A DNA stretch of 64,000 nt from Chaunax sp. Z400. Taxonomy: Eukaryota > Chordata > Actinopteri > Lophiiformes > Chaunacidae. Where the stretch lies: NCBI GenBank assembly GCA_037577475.1, contig CM075204.1:6908855-6972854 (forward strand). Direction: 5' to 3'. The notes below the pieces were generated by a model that saw nothing but the letters and a program-made list of their open reading frames with translations, had not been told where the DNA came from and did not search any database. Position 1 is the stretch's first letter. Each line of letters opens with the position of its first letter. A program made the position numbers and the translations under genes. Of the stretch, positions 23,160-40,358 are shown one piece after another.

Positions 23160-25815
23160 CTTTTATTTTTATTTTTAAAAACTTCTGACTGATCTTTACT
23201 TTGTAATATAACCATCTGGTGTCGCTGATTCCCGTATCTGAAAATCTTGTGAGCTCTACAGCAGGGTCAAAGTATGTGTAGAAATCTGTTTCTGCATAGA
23301 AAATCTCTATAAATACTAACGTTTGCGGTGAAAGATGCTTACACACATTTCACCCCCATTCACGCTACTTTTTTGTGCGCAGCAACCTTTTATAAATGAG
23401 GCCACAGCTCTCAGGTGGGAGGTCAAATAATTAATCTTGTGCCATAATCTAAGTTTACAAGATTTACATTAAATCTAATATGACTGCAATAGCTATGTTA
23501 CATAATAGTCATATTACATAATAGTAATGTGATGTAATGTCTTGGTCAGGGTACAAGAATAGTATCAACATATGTGTACATTTTTAAGCTGGAAATGACT
23601 TTTAAGACCTTTTTAATAGAATTAAAAAATAATACCATAACTGAGAAGGAACAGAAACTGGCAAACAAGACTACAGTATACAACGTTGTTGAGTTTTATT
23701 GAATTTGAATAACATAGATGAAGTTCAGTGCACATTAGCTAACATAACTCCTGTGTATGGCAGTAAAAAATCATCGCCTGCATTAACCAACAAATAAACA
23801 ACAGCGTGTGTATGTGTATGTATATGTTGTCTTGGAGGTGATGTTGACCAGCTGTTTGATCACCCTCAGTTCTTCTTCCCTCAACATCACCATGGAAGAA
23901 AACATGCTACATGATATGGTCGCTTCGCCGGATGAACTAAAAGCTAAAGTAGTAGTAGCAGCGAAGGACGTGATGGGATCTCTGACAGCTAGCATAGTGC
24001 TGGTGCTTTTAAGATTTCATGTGTGAATCCACTGGTCTTTGGTTGGTTTCAGTCAGCCAAATATTTCTCATTCTCCAACCTGACCTTATATTTGCCCATT
24101 GAGCCTTCTCCCTTTTTTTTCTTTTTTTTTTAACCTACCGCAGGCTTCAAATGTTCTATCAAATCCATTGTTCTTCATTGGAGAATGTGGATCACAGCTC
24201 CGACGCCACCAATTAAAGCAGCATGCATTACCTATTTCACATACAAACAAACTGGACGTTGTGGTAACAGTCATTGTTTGGGGATATAGGCTGAAACACA
24301 GGAAAAATGACAAATACTGAACAAAAAAACAGCCATGCTCATTCATTCTGCCCCAGATCACATTTAATACCATCGCTCCTAAAATTCTAGACATTCTAAG
24401 ACATTTTTAGTCCTTGAATATTAAACACTAAATTGGACACATTTGAGGACTTTTGAATGATCTGTGGGTACCCTGATATTTGTTTGTTACCTGTCGTTTA
24501 TAATACTTCCTATGATTAATGAGTTGCACTTTTCTAACATTATTTCTATAATTAACTTTAAGATGCTCAATAACTGAAATGCCTGAGTTCCATTGTGACA
24601 CTTCTGGATTAGGACTAACAAATTTCATGTAATTGCATGTGAATTTTCACATTGTGTAAAATAAGAAATCAGCAGTAAACCTCACAGCATCCTTTAAAAA
24701 AAGTCAGCAGTAAAGTATGTGATTTGTACTAAATTGTGTAAACAAGGACCGTTGGTATGATCCCTAAAGGAAGTCATGTCCATTTCCAGCTAACAGAGCA
24801 GATTCAAACGACACAAATAAAGTCAGATGAGGCTTTAAAGAAGGCGATCAGCTTTAATGCTGACTGTGAGATCAGGTGGGATGTAAATGTGTATGAACAA
24901 CAGTCCAACACTGTGTATCTAAATCATTATGTACTTCCTCATGTTCACAATGTACCATTGATCAAGTTAGAGACATACAGGATGTTCCATTCCAAAGTAT
25001 CCAACCAGAAATCTGGAAAATAAAGGCGCAGACAGATGATTTATTGCCCCACTTTGGATATTGAAAAGCTTGTGTGTTGTAGTCATTTACAGTGTTAGGA
25101 AAAATTAAAAGCCAACAGATAACAGTGATACTCTGAATTAATATAGAAGAGGAGAAAGAAGACAGCTGGTGATTACAGGTTCAAATGATGCAAAGGGAAA
25201 AGGAAGATGTACACTGGAGAAAAGTTAAAGGGGAGGGCAAGAGTTTGCCAAGTCTGCATTCTGGACAGCACCCAGACACAAATATCTACTGAAAGTATCG
25301 TCTGACTTTGAGTCATTTTCCACCTCTTGATAATAATCCAAGTTTTAAAAAAACAAAGAAATGCACATAAAAGCAGCATTTCAGCTTGAGGTGTAGGCTT
25401 TGTAAGGCACACACAGACACAGGGAATACGGCATCGTGTGCTGAACTGGTAGGAGCGCTATATGATGTCAGCTAACACTTACAACACAGGATTAAACAAA
25501 AAAAACATTTCTCAGGTTAAATGTGAAGATCGTCCACTGAATCCAGTACAGAGGTGATGGAAAAACAAAACAACTGATGGAATGTCTATTTTCGGTTCTG
25601 CGGGCCAACCCTTTATCATCATACATCATTCAGACTGTCACTATGGGCAGCAGAGTGAGAGAGACCATTCATGACTTCCTGTTGGTTCCACTTGTGAGTC
25701 AAAGAAGGACCGTCTGACAGAACTACAGTACAGCTACACAAAAAGAGCCGAACCAAAGTGTCAACGAACTGGTAAGACAGCTGCCACCATTACTGGCAGG
25801 TCAGTAGTAACAGGT
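21411..25815. other. Gene-poor interval
   Basis: AT-rich sequence with no exon I can support. It includes a (TA)n run at 23,108-23,154. A short stretch near 23,830-24,000 is open on both strands but has no family I recognise. Confidence 0.5.
23108..23154. repeat. (TA)n microsatellite
   Basis: About 23 TA dinucleotides flanked by AT-rich sequence. Confidence 0.97.
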
Positions 25816-25817
25816 GT

Positions 25818-26045
25818 CAGGGTGGTGTCGTGGTTTGCACTGCTGTCTCACAGCAAGAAGCTTCTGGATTCAAATCAACCTGCGGACAGGGGCTGTTCTG
25901 TGTGCATGTTGTCTGCGTGGGTTACAACATACAACATAGGTGAACTGGTGACTCTAACTTGACCGTAGGTGTGAATGGTTGTTTGTCTCTCTATGTCTTG
26001 GCCCTGTGATGAACTGGTGACTTGTCCAGAATGGATGGATGTTAA
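25818..26045 (+). repeat. Dispersed teleost repeat (GGGTGG...CAGCAAGAAG type)
   Basis: Motifs GGGTGGTGTCGTGGTTTGCA, CTGTCTCACAGCAAGAAG, GTAGGTGTGAATGGTTGTTT and GGCCCTGTGATGAACTGGTG identify a high-copy SINE-like repeat found across fish genomes. The copy is decayed and partial. Confidence 0.75.
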
Positions 26046-28200
26046 ATAATAGCAGCTAAGAAGAATCTTTCATCCAGTCTCTCACATTTTCTTGCGCGAC
26101 TCAGAGCACGATGTGAAACAAACGTATTGCTTTCTTCTGTCTTTCTTGGTTCTTGACTCTTTCCACGTTGGATGAAGCGTCTCACGTTCCCTGAGTTTTG
26201 GTACAGTGCCATGAACAAACCGAACTACACTCCTTACCTCACTAACCTCTGCAGACGTCCTCAGAGGCACAAGAGGGCGCTATGTGTGTTTTTTTTTTAC
26301 CATTGCAGCTCTGAAGTCAGCTGATGGTGAGTGGATAGTCTTGATTCACTTACTCTTCCTCTCAGAATGTGGATATCAAGATACCAAGTCATGTAGTTTC
26401 AATTTCATGAATTATCTGTTGGTTTGAATTCTCTAATCTCAGCATATGGTTTCTACCAAAATTGCTGGATTTTGTTTTGTTTGTTTGTTTGTTTTAGAAA
26501 AAATATACACAGTATATTCTTTAATTACTTTGAACTGATTCAAAGACTCAATCCTCTGCAGTAGAAGAGATTTTTGGTGAGCTAACAACAGCAGTAGGAG
26601 ACAGCAGTCTGCTTTAGAGTCCAAACATTAAAGATGAATGACATATGGGCAGATTTGAACAATGTTCAGATCTTATGTTACGTTGAACTTGGACTTTATT
26701 TTAAACTGGTTGAAGTGGTGCAGGAGAGTTTGAAAATAAATAAATGTTAGGATCAAATCCTCCTTTAAAAAAAAACTTATTTCAAATCCCAAACTGGACA
26801 GTTGGTGGGGAAATGAACAGAATGCGTGTGGAGAAAACATATCCCTCCTTTGACGTGTTGAGGATTCCCTATTTATATTTATTTGGTGGAACTGATTGTG
26901 ATCCAAGTCATATCACTTCTTTGTATGACTTGTCTAATTCAGCTGATCCTACACTGTTTATGCCACGTTTGATTCTCTCCACCTCCTTTCCTCCTCCTTA
27001 TAAGTGCTTCCCAGTCTGGACCTTCCACACAGCCTGCACCTCTATCAGATCTATTTTTCATATGGAAGGGAATGCCTCTTGTAGCATAAGAGCCTCCAAG
27101 CATCAACTTGTACATGGCTATATAAGAACCCACTGGGTGGCGCTAGAGATTGACAAAAAATTGCTGAAGGTTAAGAAACAACCTTGGACAAGAAATGAAG
27201 AATGCTCATTTAGGTGCACTCATGAATTCTTTTTGTTGAGTGTGACAGAAAAATACAGTGTGCGCCAATGATTAGTTCATCACTCCTTGTCCAAAGCTGC
27301 CTCATCAAAGCTGGAACACTCAAGGAATCAGTGTGACTCCAAAAAAGTTCTTCGTAGAAGGCCTCTAAAGCTTCCTCCCCTCACACCCTTCCAACACTGG
27401 GATTCAGGGGGCCGGCCTTTAAACCTAAAACGCAGCAAACATGCTAACGTCACACGGTCACAGCAGCTGGCCAAGTGATGTGAGAGGATTTCAATACCAC
27501 AACTTTGGCCGAGGAGAGATCATTGTCTCTCTCCCCTCTCTGGGACAAAAGGCGTCTCACCCAATCTTCTGTCCTTCCCAAACAGACAGAAACATGATTT
27601 CCACAAGTCATATAAGCTAAATTTGCTTGCATCATTCTGAACCCTTCAGCATTAAAGTGCCTCATCAACAAAGGACAAGGCCTGCACTGAATGATGTGGT
27701 TTACAGTGTTTGAGTTAACAGTATATGAGGCTCACTACCATTTAAAATAGAGTGGATATTACATTGAATATGTAGGACGTTGTTTAATGTGTAATGGTCT
27801 TTGGAAGCTATGAAAGTGTCCATCACTAGCCTAGTCAATGTCTGAATGTCTTGTGTTTGTATCACTTCATGCATGTGTTGTCTCGGTCGGCTGGACCTAA
27901 ATGCTACAGCCTCTCATTAAAAAGTCTCTGTTGACATCCTCTTGTGGACCAGTCGGTAGCCTCAGAATAAAAGGAAGGCGGGGCCGCTTGTGCTCCTTAT
28001 GTCAAATCCCTGAGTAAAGTCACTGAACATTCAGAACCCACTGTCCAAAGCTTTAGGCACAGGTAAACAGGAACCTTTAGGTTACTTTTATAAGCCAGGT
28101 TCTTTGAGAAGAAAGAGTGAGACATCGAAACAGACGAGTGTGTCCTCCTCTCTGTGAGCACACACTCTCTCAGGTAACAAAAAGAGTAACATGAGTGTTA
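26046..28200. other. Spacer downstream of the BICD-like gene
   Basis: No supported gene. A 175-codon open frame at 26,744-27,271 has ordinary composition but no recognised domain and no splice context, so I do not call it. Part of the interval just below 28.2 kb should be the 3' UTR of the minus-strand BICD-like gene. Confidence 0.45.
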
Positions 28201-28212
28201 TTGGAGTACATG

Positions 28213-34506
<6,294 letters not shown>

Positions 34507-34509
34507 CTT

Positions 34510-36550
34510 GAACAGAGCAGGAGACGAAAGGAAGAGTCATCTCGACATAGTTAGGAGATGAACTGTCCAATATCTCTTTTACAATATACGGTCACTATTG
34601 TTGGGGTATCATTCAAAAATGGTACAGATCTTTGTTGGGGGGATACTGCTCCTCATTTAGGAACTGTAGGATTCAATCCCTGAGTACATTCTGTAAAAAC
34701 AATTCAAGTGTCCTTTGAACACAGACAGACACAAACAAACAAATAGATAAAGGTCAAGTCCTAATAACCTTTTATGAATGATATGTTTCAGTAAAAAGAA
34801 GTGAGAGGAAGGGACAAAGCTCAATAGTCTGATTTAGCTGGGTGTATGAGAAAGATTACGTTCACATTACCAGGCTTAAATTACTCACTTACTTACTTTT
34901 TTACTTGAATGTGGTCCAAAATCTGATCTTTTCTAATCAGGTTCAGATCAGTCACATTCATATCTGGTCCTAGATCAGATACAAATCCCATTTGTGGCCC
35001 TGTGACATGAAAATACATGTCAACTCTAGTAGAACGCCCGTAAGTCTAACGGATTTTCTGCATTTCAAAGTCCTACAGAAATGTATTAAATGTCCTATGT
35101 GAAAACACAGTTGCTGCCCATGTTGTCAACACAATGAAAAGGCTTGTTTTAGCCATGTAACCGTGTCCCACAGGCTGGTCTAGTTGATTAAGAATGTGCC
35201 AGCAGCCCAGTAAATCTGAACAGTATCCTGTTGTATTAATGTAAAAGAGTGACATGCTATAAGCTGCAATGCAAAAAGCATGTATTAGTTTTTAGGTGTC
35301 GGCCATAGAGAGAAACTGTTGGACTTTAACAATATTTCTCATGTGATAAAAGGCACTTTTAGTAATGCTACTAATGTGTGACTCTAAATTTAAGTCAGGA
35401 TCTAAAAGTACACCAAGATTTTTAACCAAAGATTTTAATTTAGTGCACAGGATCTCTCTATGGGCCTTTCCACCAATAATTAAAACCTCAATCTTGTCTC
35501 TATTTATGTACATAAATGTAGGTCGAGAGTAAAATGAGTGCATTTATCCCGGCTTTTAAAAAGTTGGCAGAGATTTCGAGGAGGTTTGAACTGGCTGATA
35601 GCGACATGTTAATCTGCCAATTGCTTCCACCGTTGTTCTAACTCTGTCCTCCTGCCAGCTCTGACTTCATCCTGTCTCAGACTAAAGAGACAAGAACAGT
35701 GGTGAACCAGACAGGAAGGGAGTGAGGAGAGGGACAGAGAGGCAGAACGGACACAGAAAAGTGTCCTGCTTTCATTCGTTTGTGGAAAAAAGCCAATGAC
35801 TGGGGAAAATATTCATATCACATATGAAACATGTCGCAAATTTCACATGTGACATATTCATAAGGGAAGGACACGTAATCATCTGTTGGACAACAGTGCT
35901 CAGTATTATGTTTCCTTGTTTGCTTCACATGATGTTCATTTGTCCACATATTTGACCTGGTGTGACACCAAATACCAGAACGAAGCATCATGCAGAGCCA
36001 CACAGAGGTTGCCCAGTTGGACGACTGCGGACATCACACCATAGACTGCTGTAGCGTAGGTAGAAGTGAACCTGTCTGATGATGTCATTTATGCTGCATG
36101 GACCTTTCTGCAAAATGTACCTTTAACTTTGCTCCGTTTTATTCTCCCCTCGGTTATCACTAGACAGCAGCATACAGGTGAATGTATATTTCCTGTGAGG
36201 TTTAAATAAATGATTTTCGATTTAGACCTCTGCTCTCCGTCCATGTTGGTGACAGAAGCACCGAAACAGACTGGATGAAAGGCACTTTCTAAGGCACACA
36301 CATTTAGCACTGTCATTGTTTAAATACTATCATCACCGAGTCCTTCTGTGATGTCATGTCACATTGCCATACCTCGGCTCTTGTTGTACAGTCGTATCTG
36401 TTTGGTGTGTCTGGGGCCTAACAAAATAAGGTGTTGTATATGAATATATATATGTTGTTAACATATTATCCATCAGTCCCATGAAACAACCGGCTGATCC
36501 TTGCTGCTCTGTCCAGTCCTGCAGAGATGTGATAGGTGTGTGTTTGCCCT
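34510..36550. other. Spacer between the BICD-like gene and samm50 fragment B
   Basis: I looked here on the minus strand for the first BICD exon (start Met and the following heptad-rich stretch) and on the plus strand for the missing samm50 exon, and found neither. It contains an L2 fragment at 35,292-35,543. Confidence 0.5.
35292..35543 (-). mobile_element. L2 LINE fragment, C-terminal reverse-transcriptase region
   Basis: The minus strand reads DKIEVLIIGG, LVKNLGVLLDPDLNLESHIS and SAFYHMRNIVKVQQFLSMAD. This is the stretch after the catalytic box in L2 reverse transcriptases. It ends in frame at the upstream edge; no endonuclease or UTR is attached. Confidence 0.85.
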
Positions 36551-36554
36551 GCAG

Positions 36555-37327
36555 GAACTGGCTGGCTACACAGGAGGAGATGCCAGCTTCCTGAAAGAGG
36601 ATTTTGAGCTGCAGCTCAACAGACGGCTCCTCTGGGACTCAGTAAGACAGAATGAAGTCACTTGAAATAATGTGTGAACATGCCCAGAGGTCATTTACTG
36701 TAACGCTTCAAGCCTCCTGTCAAGCTTTGCTATCAGCTAGTGATTGTAGATTTATCTGCATCTGATGTGGTGCACTTTGAATTTTAGTGACATTAAAGCA
36801 CCACTAGTGGGCGATAAAGGCTTACTAGATACTAAATGCTTTACTTGATTGGTGTTTTGTTCTGTTTCACTGAATACTCTTGTATTCTGTGTGGTTTCAG
36901 GTCCTGTCTGCTTCTCTGTGGGGTGGGATGCTTTATCCCCTGAGAGGACAGCCATCCTGCATCGCTGACAGGTACACCTGATTTATCTGCCATCTGGCTC
37001 CGACCTCAACATCCAACAAAAGCACAGCTTATTAGAGTATTAGCTTCTGAGGTTAATGTTGAAAAGTTTTTACATTTTAAAATGATCAATTCATTTACTG
37101 TCTTTATTGTTTGCCCTCAAATCATTTCAGGTTTTTCTGTTTAAGTATGATTTTTGCTTTAACGCTGTCCCATAAAAGAGCTTTATAATGGTAGGTTTAT
37201 CATTTTGAGGTAACCCTGCCTCCTGATTGGATGGTTCAGTGGCTTTGTATTTTGTCCAGGTTCTACCTTGGAGGTCCCACCAGCGTACGCGGGTTTGGGA
37301 TGTACAGCATCGGGCCACAGAGCGAAG
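36555..37327 (+). pseudogene. samm50: samm50 fragment B (three exons of the barrel domain)
   Basis: Exons 36,555-36,641, 36,901-36,971 and 37,260-37,327 have clean AG/GT borders and compatible phases. They read ELAGYTGGDASFLKEDFELQ, then RRLLWDS-VLSASLWGGML and CIADR, then FYLGGPTSVRGFGMYSIGPQ-SEG. This is the SAMM50/Omp85 barrel region, including the conserved VRGF loop motif (here VRGFGM). It continues fragment A in order and strand but leaves a gap of about 66 codons. The exons encoding the barrel end, including the C-terminal beta-signal, are not seen before the MHC gene. A 5.97-kb transposon sits in the intron 245 bp after the last exon. Coding sequence is open, so recent breakage, a very long intron with unrecognised exons, or misassembly are all possible. 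Confidence 0.85.
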
Positions 37328-37948
37328 GTACAAACTGTCTGTCTGCATTTTTAATAACAAATGCTGAATAATTAAATGCACACAATATGTAAACATTATT
37401 ATTTAATTTAAAATGTTAGTTGGACTTAAAATAAAGAGATCTTTGAGCAATAACCTGCTTAAACTGATGCTTAATCCATCATATATGTGAGGTGGGAAAT
37501 GAAATGAAGCTTATAAATATGGACATTCTGGTGACCTAATGGTTTAGACTGATGGGAAAAATACAGAATGTACACAGCAAAAAGTCCAGTGTTGATTTAA
37601 CTGTCACAGAGTTGATTTCAACACTTTTTAAGGGTTTATATAGCTCCACACTCTCCAGAGTTATATTAACACTTTCAAAATAGTTGAACATTGAACACTA
37701 TACCAGAGTTAATTTTTTAACTGGAAAAACAGAGTTAAATTAACACTAAGGGAGGAGACAAATAACACTGCTCAGAGTTACATTTATTTTAACTTTTTGG
37801 GTAGTGTTAGTTTCACTCCCAAAAGTGTTAAGCTATTGACAATGAACATTTTTAAATTTAAATATAAGAATTAACACCAATAAACAAAATAATTTTTAAC
37901 ACAGATTTATTTTTTCACCCATGCAGTCATTAAAACAGTTTTCACAAT

Positions 37949-40329
37949 TTAAAACATTGTGAATGCAGGTATAATGTACAAACTGTCAGAAACGTTATAC
38001 GAGCTTTGAACATCAAACGTCTTGTGAATTTTAAGCTCAGACATTTTCAATATAAACCTTTCCTCACTTCGTAATATTCTGAATGCGTGATGAAGGTCAT
38101 GAACTTCTACCAAAAGTATATTACTTATTTGACAAAAGACTGGCATGTCTCCTTCCATTGCACTGCAAACAACAAGTCCAGCTTTATACTCAACACCATC
38201 AACTTTAACCCAACTAGTTGAGAAGACATCTTTGGACAAGATCATTTCAAGCACTTCATTATTGACCACATTTTCATCTCTGAGGGAAAAAGATTTAACT
38301 GGCCCGTACTCGTTTTGTGTGAGGATGAAGGTTTCCCAGTGATAAGCAATGGCCATCTGATGCTTTTTAGCAAGTGATTTGGTTATGTTTTTGAAATTTT
38401 TGAGTCTTTGAACACCTTGTGTTTGGCTTCAAACCTCATACTCCACATATATAATAAGGGACCAATTTTCCTTATAGAAGATGGGTAATGAATCATAAAA
38501 TGATGTTTAGGTATCAAGTTTCTATGTGGATACAAGTGCTTAAATAGTTTGTGGTGGTCAACAATCAAATGCTTTAAAAATATCGTCATACCTAGAGTGA
38601 GAGAAGGTGAAAAAACAATGTTCATTATTTGAAGTAACAGCAACAACAAATTCCAGTTTTTGTTTCCAGCAGGAATGATGTCACCAAACAACAGTGGGAT
38701 GTTTTTCACAAGACACAGTGTCTGAATAGAATTCAAACCAATGCCATTTCCAGCACTCTCCAAAATAATCTTTGTGGGACGGTTTTTTCGTTCCAAAAAT
38801 CCATAATCAAAAGCATAAATCCTGGAAAGCAAGTCCTGTTCTGACATGAAGTGTTGTGTGAGATATCCAAAAAGTAATTTGATCTCATACTGAGCTACAC
38901 ATTATATCAAATGAGTAGTTATGACAAACATGAAAATACTTCAATGAATTAAGGGTGGGATTTCTTTTCAAACCATAATGTGACTTTAATTGTGGGTTTT
39001 CCTTGAGAGACTGGAAATGCATTTCAAACACATCTTTTCCACGAATGATCACCTTAGGATCATCCTCACTGTTTACCGTTTGAGAATCATTTTTATGAAT
39101 TAAACAAAGACGACAGAAATGATGGCTACTAAATGATTCATTAAAACCAAGAATTGTGTGCATCCCCAGATTATCTCCAGTGATTTGTGAGATTGTACCG
39201 TATACCTGCTCATCAGAAAATGGAAGACGCAGCCCTTGGCTTTCCAATGTTTTTATATCATTTAACAAAGGTTCCAGTATAACATCAAAACCGTACTTGT
39301 GCAGATCTTGTGTGTGAAAAAGTGATACCAAATGAATGTTATTCAAAACCGAATTAAATTTTGGGGGCAAGTTTCTTACAATAAAATAAAGACAGCCAAT
39401 TTTGTGAATTCTGCGTTTGGAGCCGAGGGGATTGGCTGTTTCAAAATCGTCATAGTACAGTTGAATTTGTAATGTATGTCTTTTTGCTGTAAACAAAGGC
39501 TGGGTTTTAAAATAACTTCCATCAAAGAAGTCAGTTTAAGAATCAGGCTCTGATCTACACTCTTTCTTTAGACCAACGCAAATGTCTGGATTTCTGCACA
39601 TGAATTTCAGTGTTTCTAAAATTGGCACATATATAAAAGTATCCTTTACAGGTACTTGATCATAAGTGCCAGATTTCTGATTTCGCCTGTTGTCATATCT
39701 CACTCCCAGTATTATTTCAACTGGCTCGACAACTCCCCATTTCTGGTTGAAGTATTTATTCCAATGTTTCCATTCTGGATTAAGATCTGTGAAAGGGTTT
39801 TCAAATTTTTCAAATGAATCATTTATCATAGATATGTTGGATCACTTACAGGTAAAGCAGAAATAGCAGTATGTTTTGCTTGTGAGTGAAGCTCACTTGT
39901 TAGTTCCTCCAAATCTCCTACAATTGAGGATACCAAACTGTTAGAAATCCCACTCCCCTGTAATTTGGCCACGATGGACGCACACATTTATTTAGTTGGA
40001 TCTTTAGTAGGTCCTGAGTCACTGCCGTCAGAACAAACAAAGGAAGAGCTACATTGATTTGGGGGATTAGATTGGTCCTCCAAAGCATGCACCTGAGATG
40101 AAGATGCAACTGGCTCACTTGAGGAACAAGCAATGGTTGAAGTTTGAACAATTTGCTGAACATTGCTATGAACACTATCAAGGTGCTTTCGAAAACCTGC
40201 ATATGTTAAGAACTGACGCTTACAGCCTTGTTGAGAACAAAGCAATTTGAACTTGGGTCCGGGATAGTAACCATGCTCAACTCTTAAAATTAAAACAATT
40301 GCTGACTGCTGGGATACAGTTTCTGACAC
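37949..40329 (-). pseudogene. Broken transposase-like gene of the TIR element
   Basis: Minus-strand order: a C2H2 zinc finger (CSQQGCKRQFLTYAGFRKHL), then MCASIVAKLQGSGISNSLVS (39,984 on), DLNPEWKHWNKYFNQKWGVV, YDDFETANPLGSKRRIHKIG, ITGDNLGMHTILGFNESFSS followed by HHFCRLC, LSRIYAFDYGFLERKNRPTK, and MWSMRFEAKHKVFKD. This architecture matches a fish protein family that I associate with animal EnSpm-type elements. Breaks seen: TAA in frame at 39,985-39,987, TAA in frame at about 39,536-39,538, and a short deletion with frameshift at about 38,885 just after the sequence FDIM. It cannot make a full-length product, so the element is not autonomous. Confidence 0.7.
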
Positions 40330-40358
40330 ACGAAACAGGTCAGCATTCTTTTAGCCTC

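Noticed and set aside
23783..24026. Overlapping open frames near 23.9 kb, one beginning on the minus strand with MLAVRDPITSF
   Set aside because: No family recognised; short and open on both strands, possibly an old repeat, but not supportable.
26744..27271. 175-codon open frame in the gene-poor interval
   Set aside because: No recognisable domain, no splice or promoter context, ordinary length for chance in this amount of sequence.
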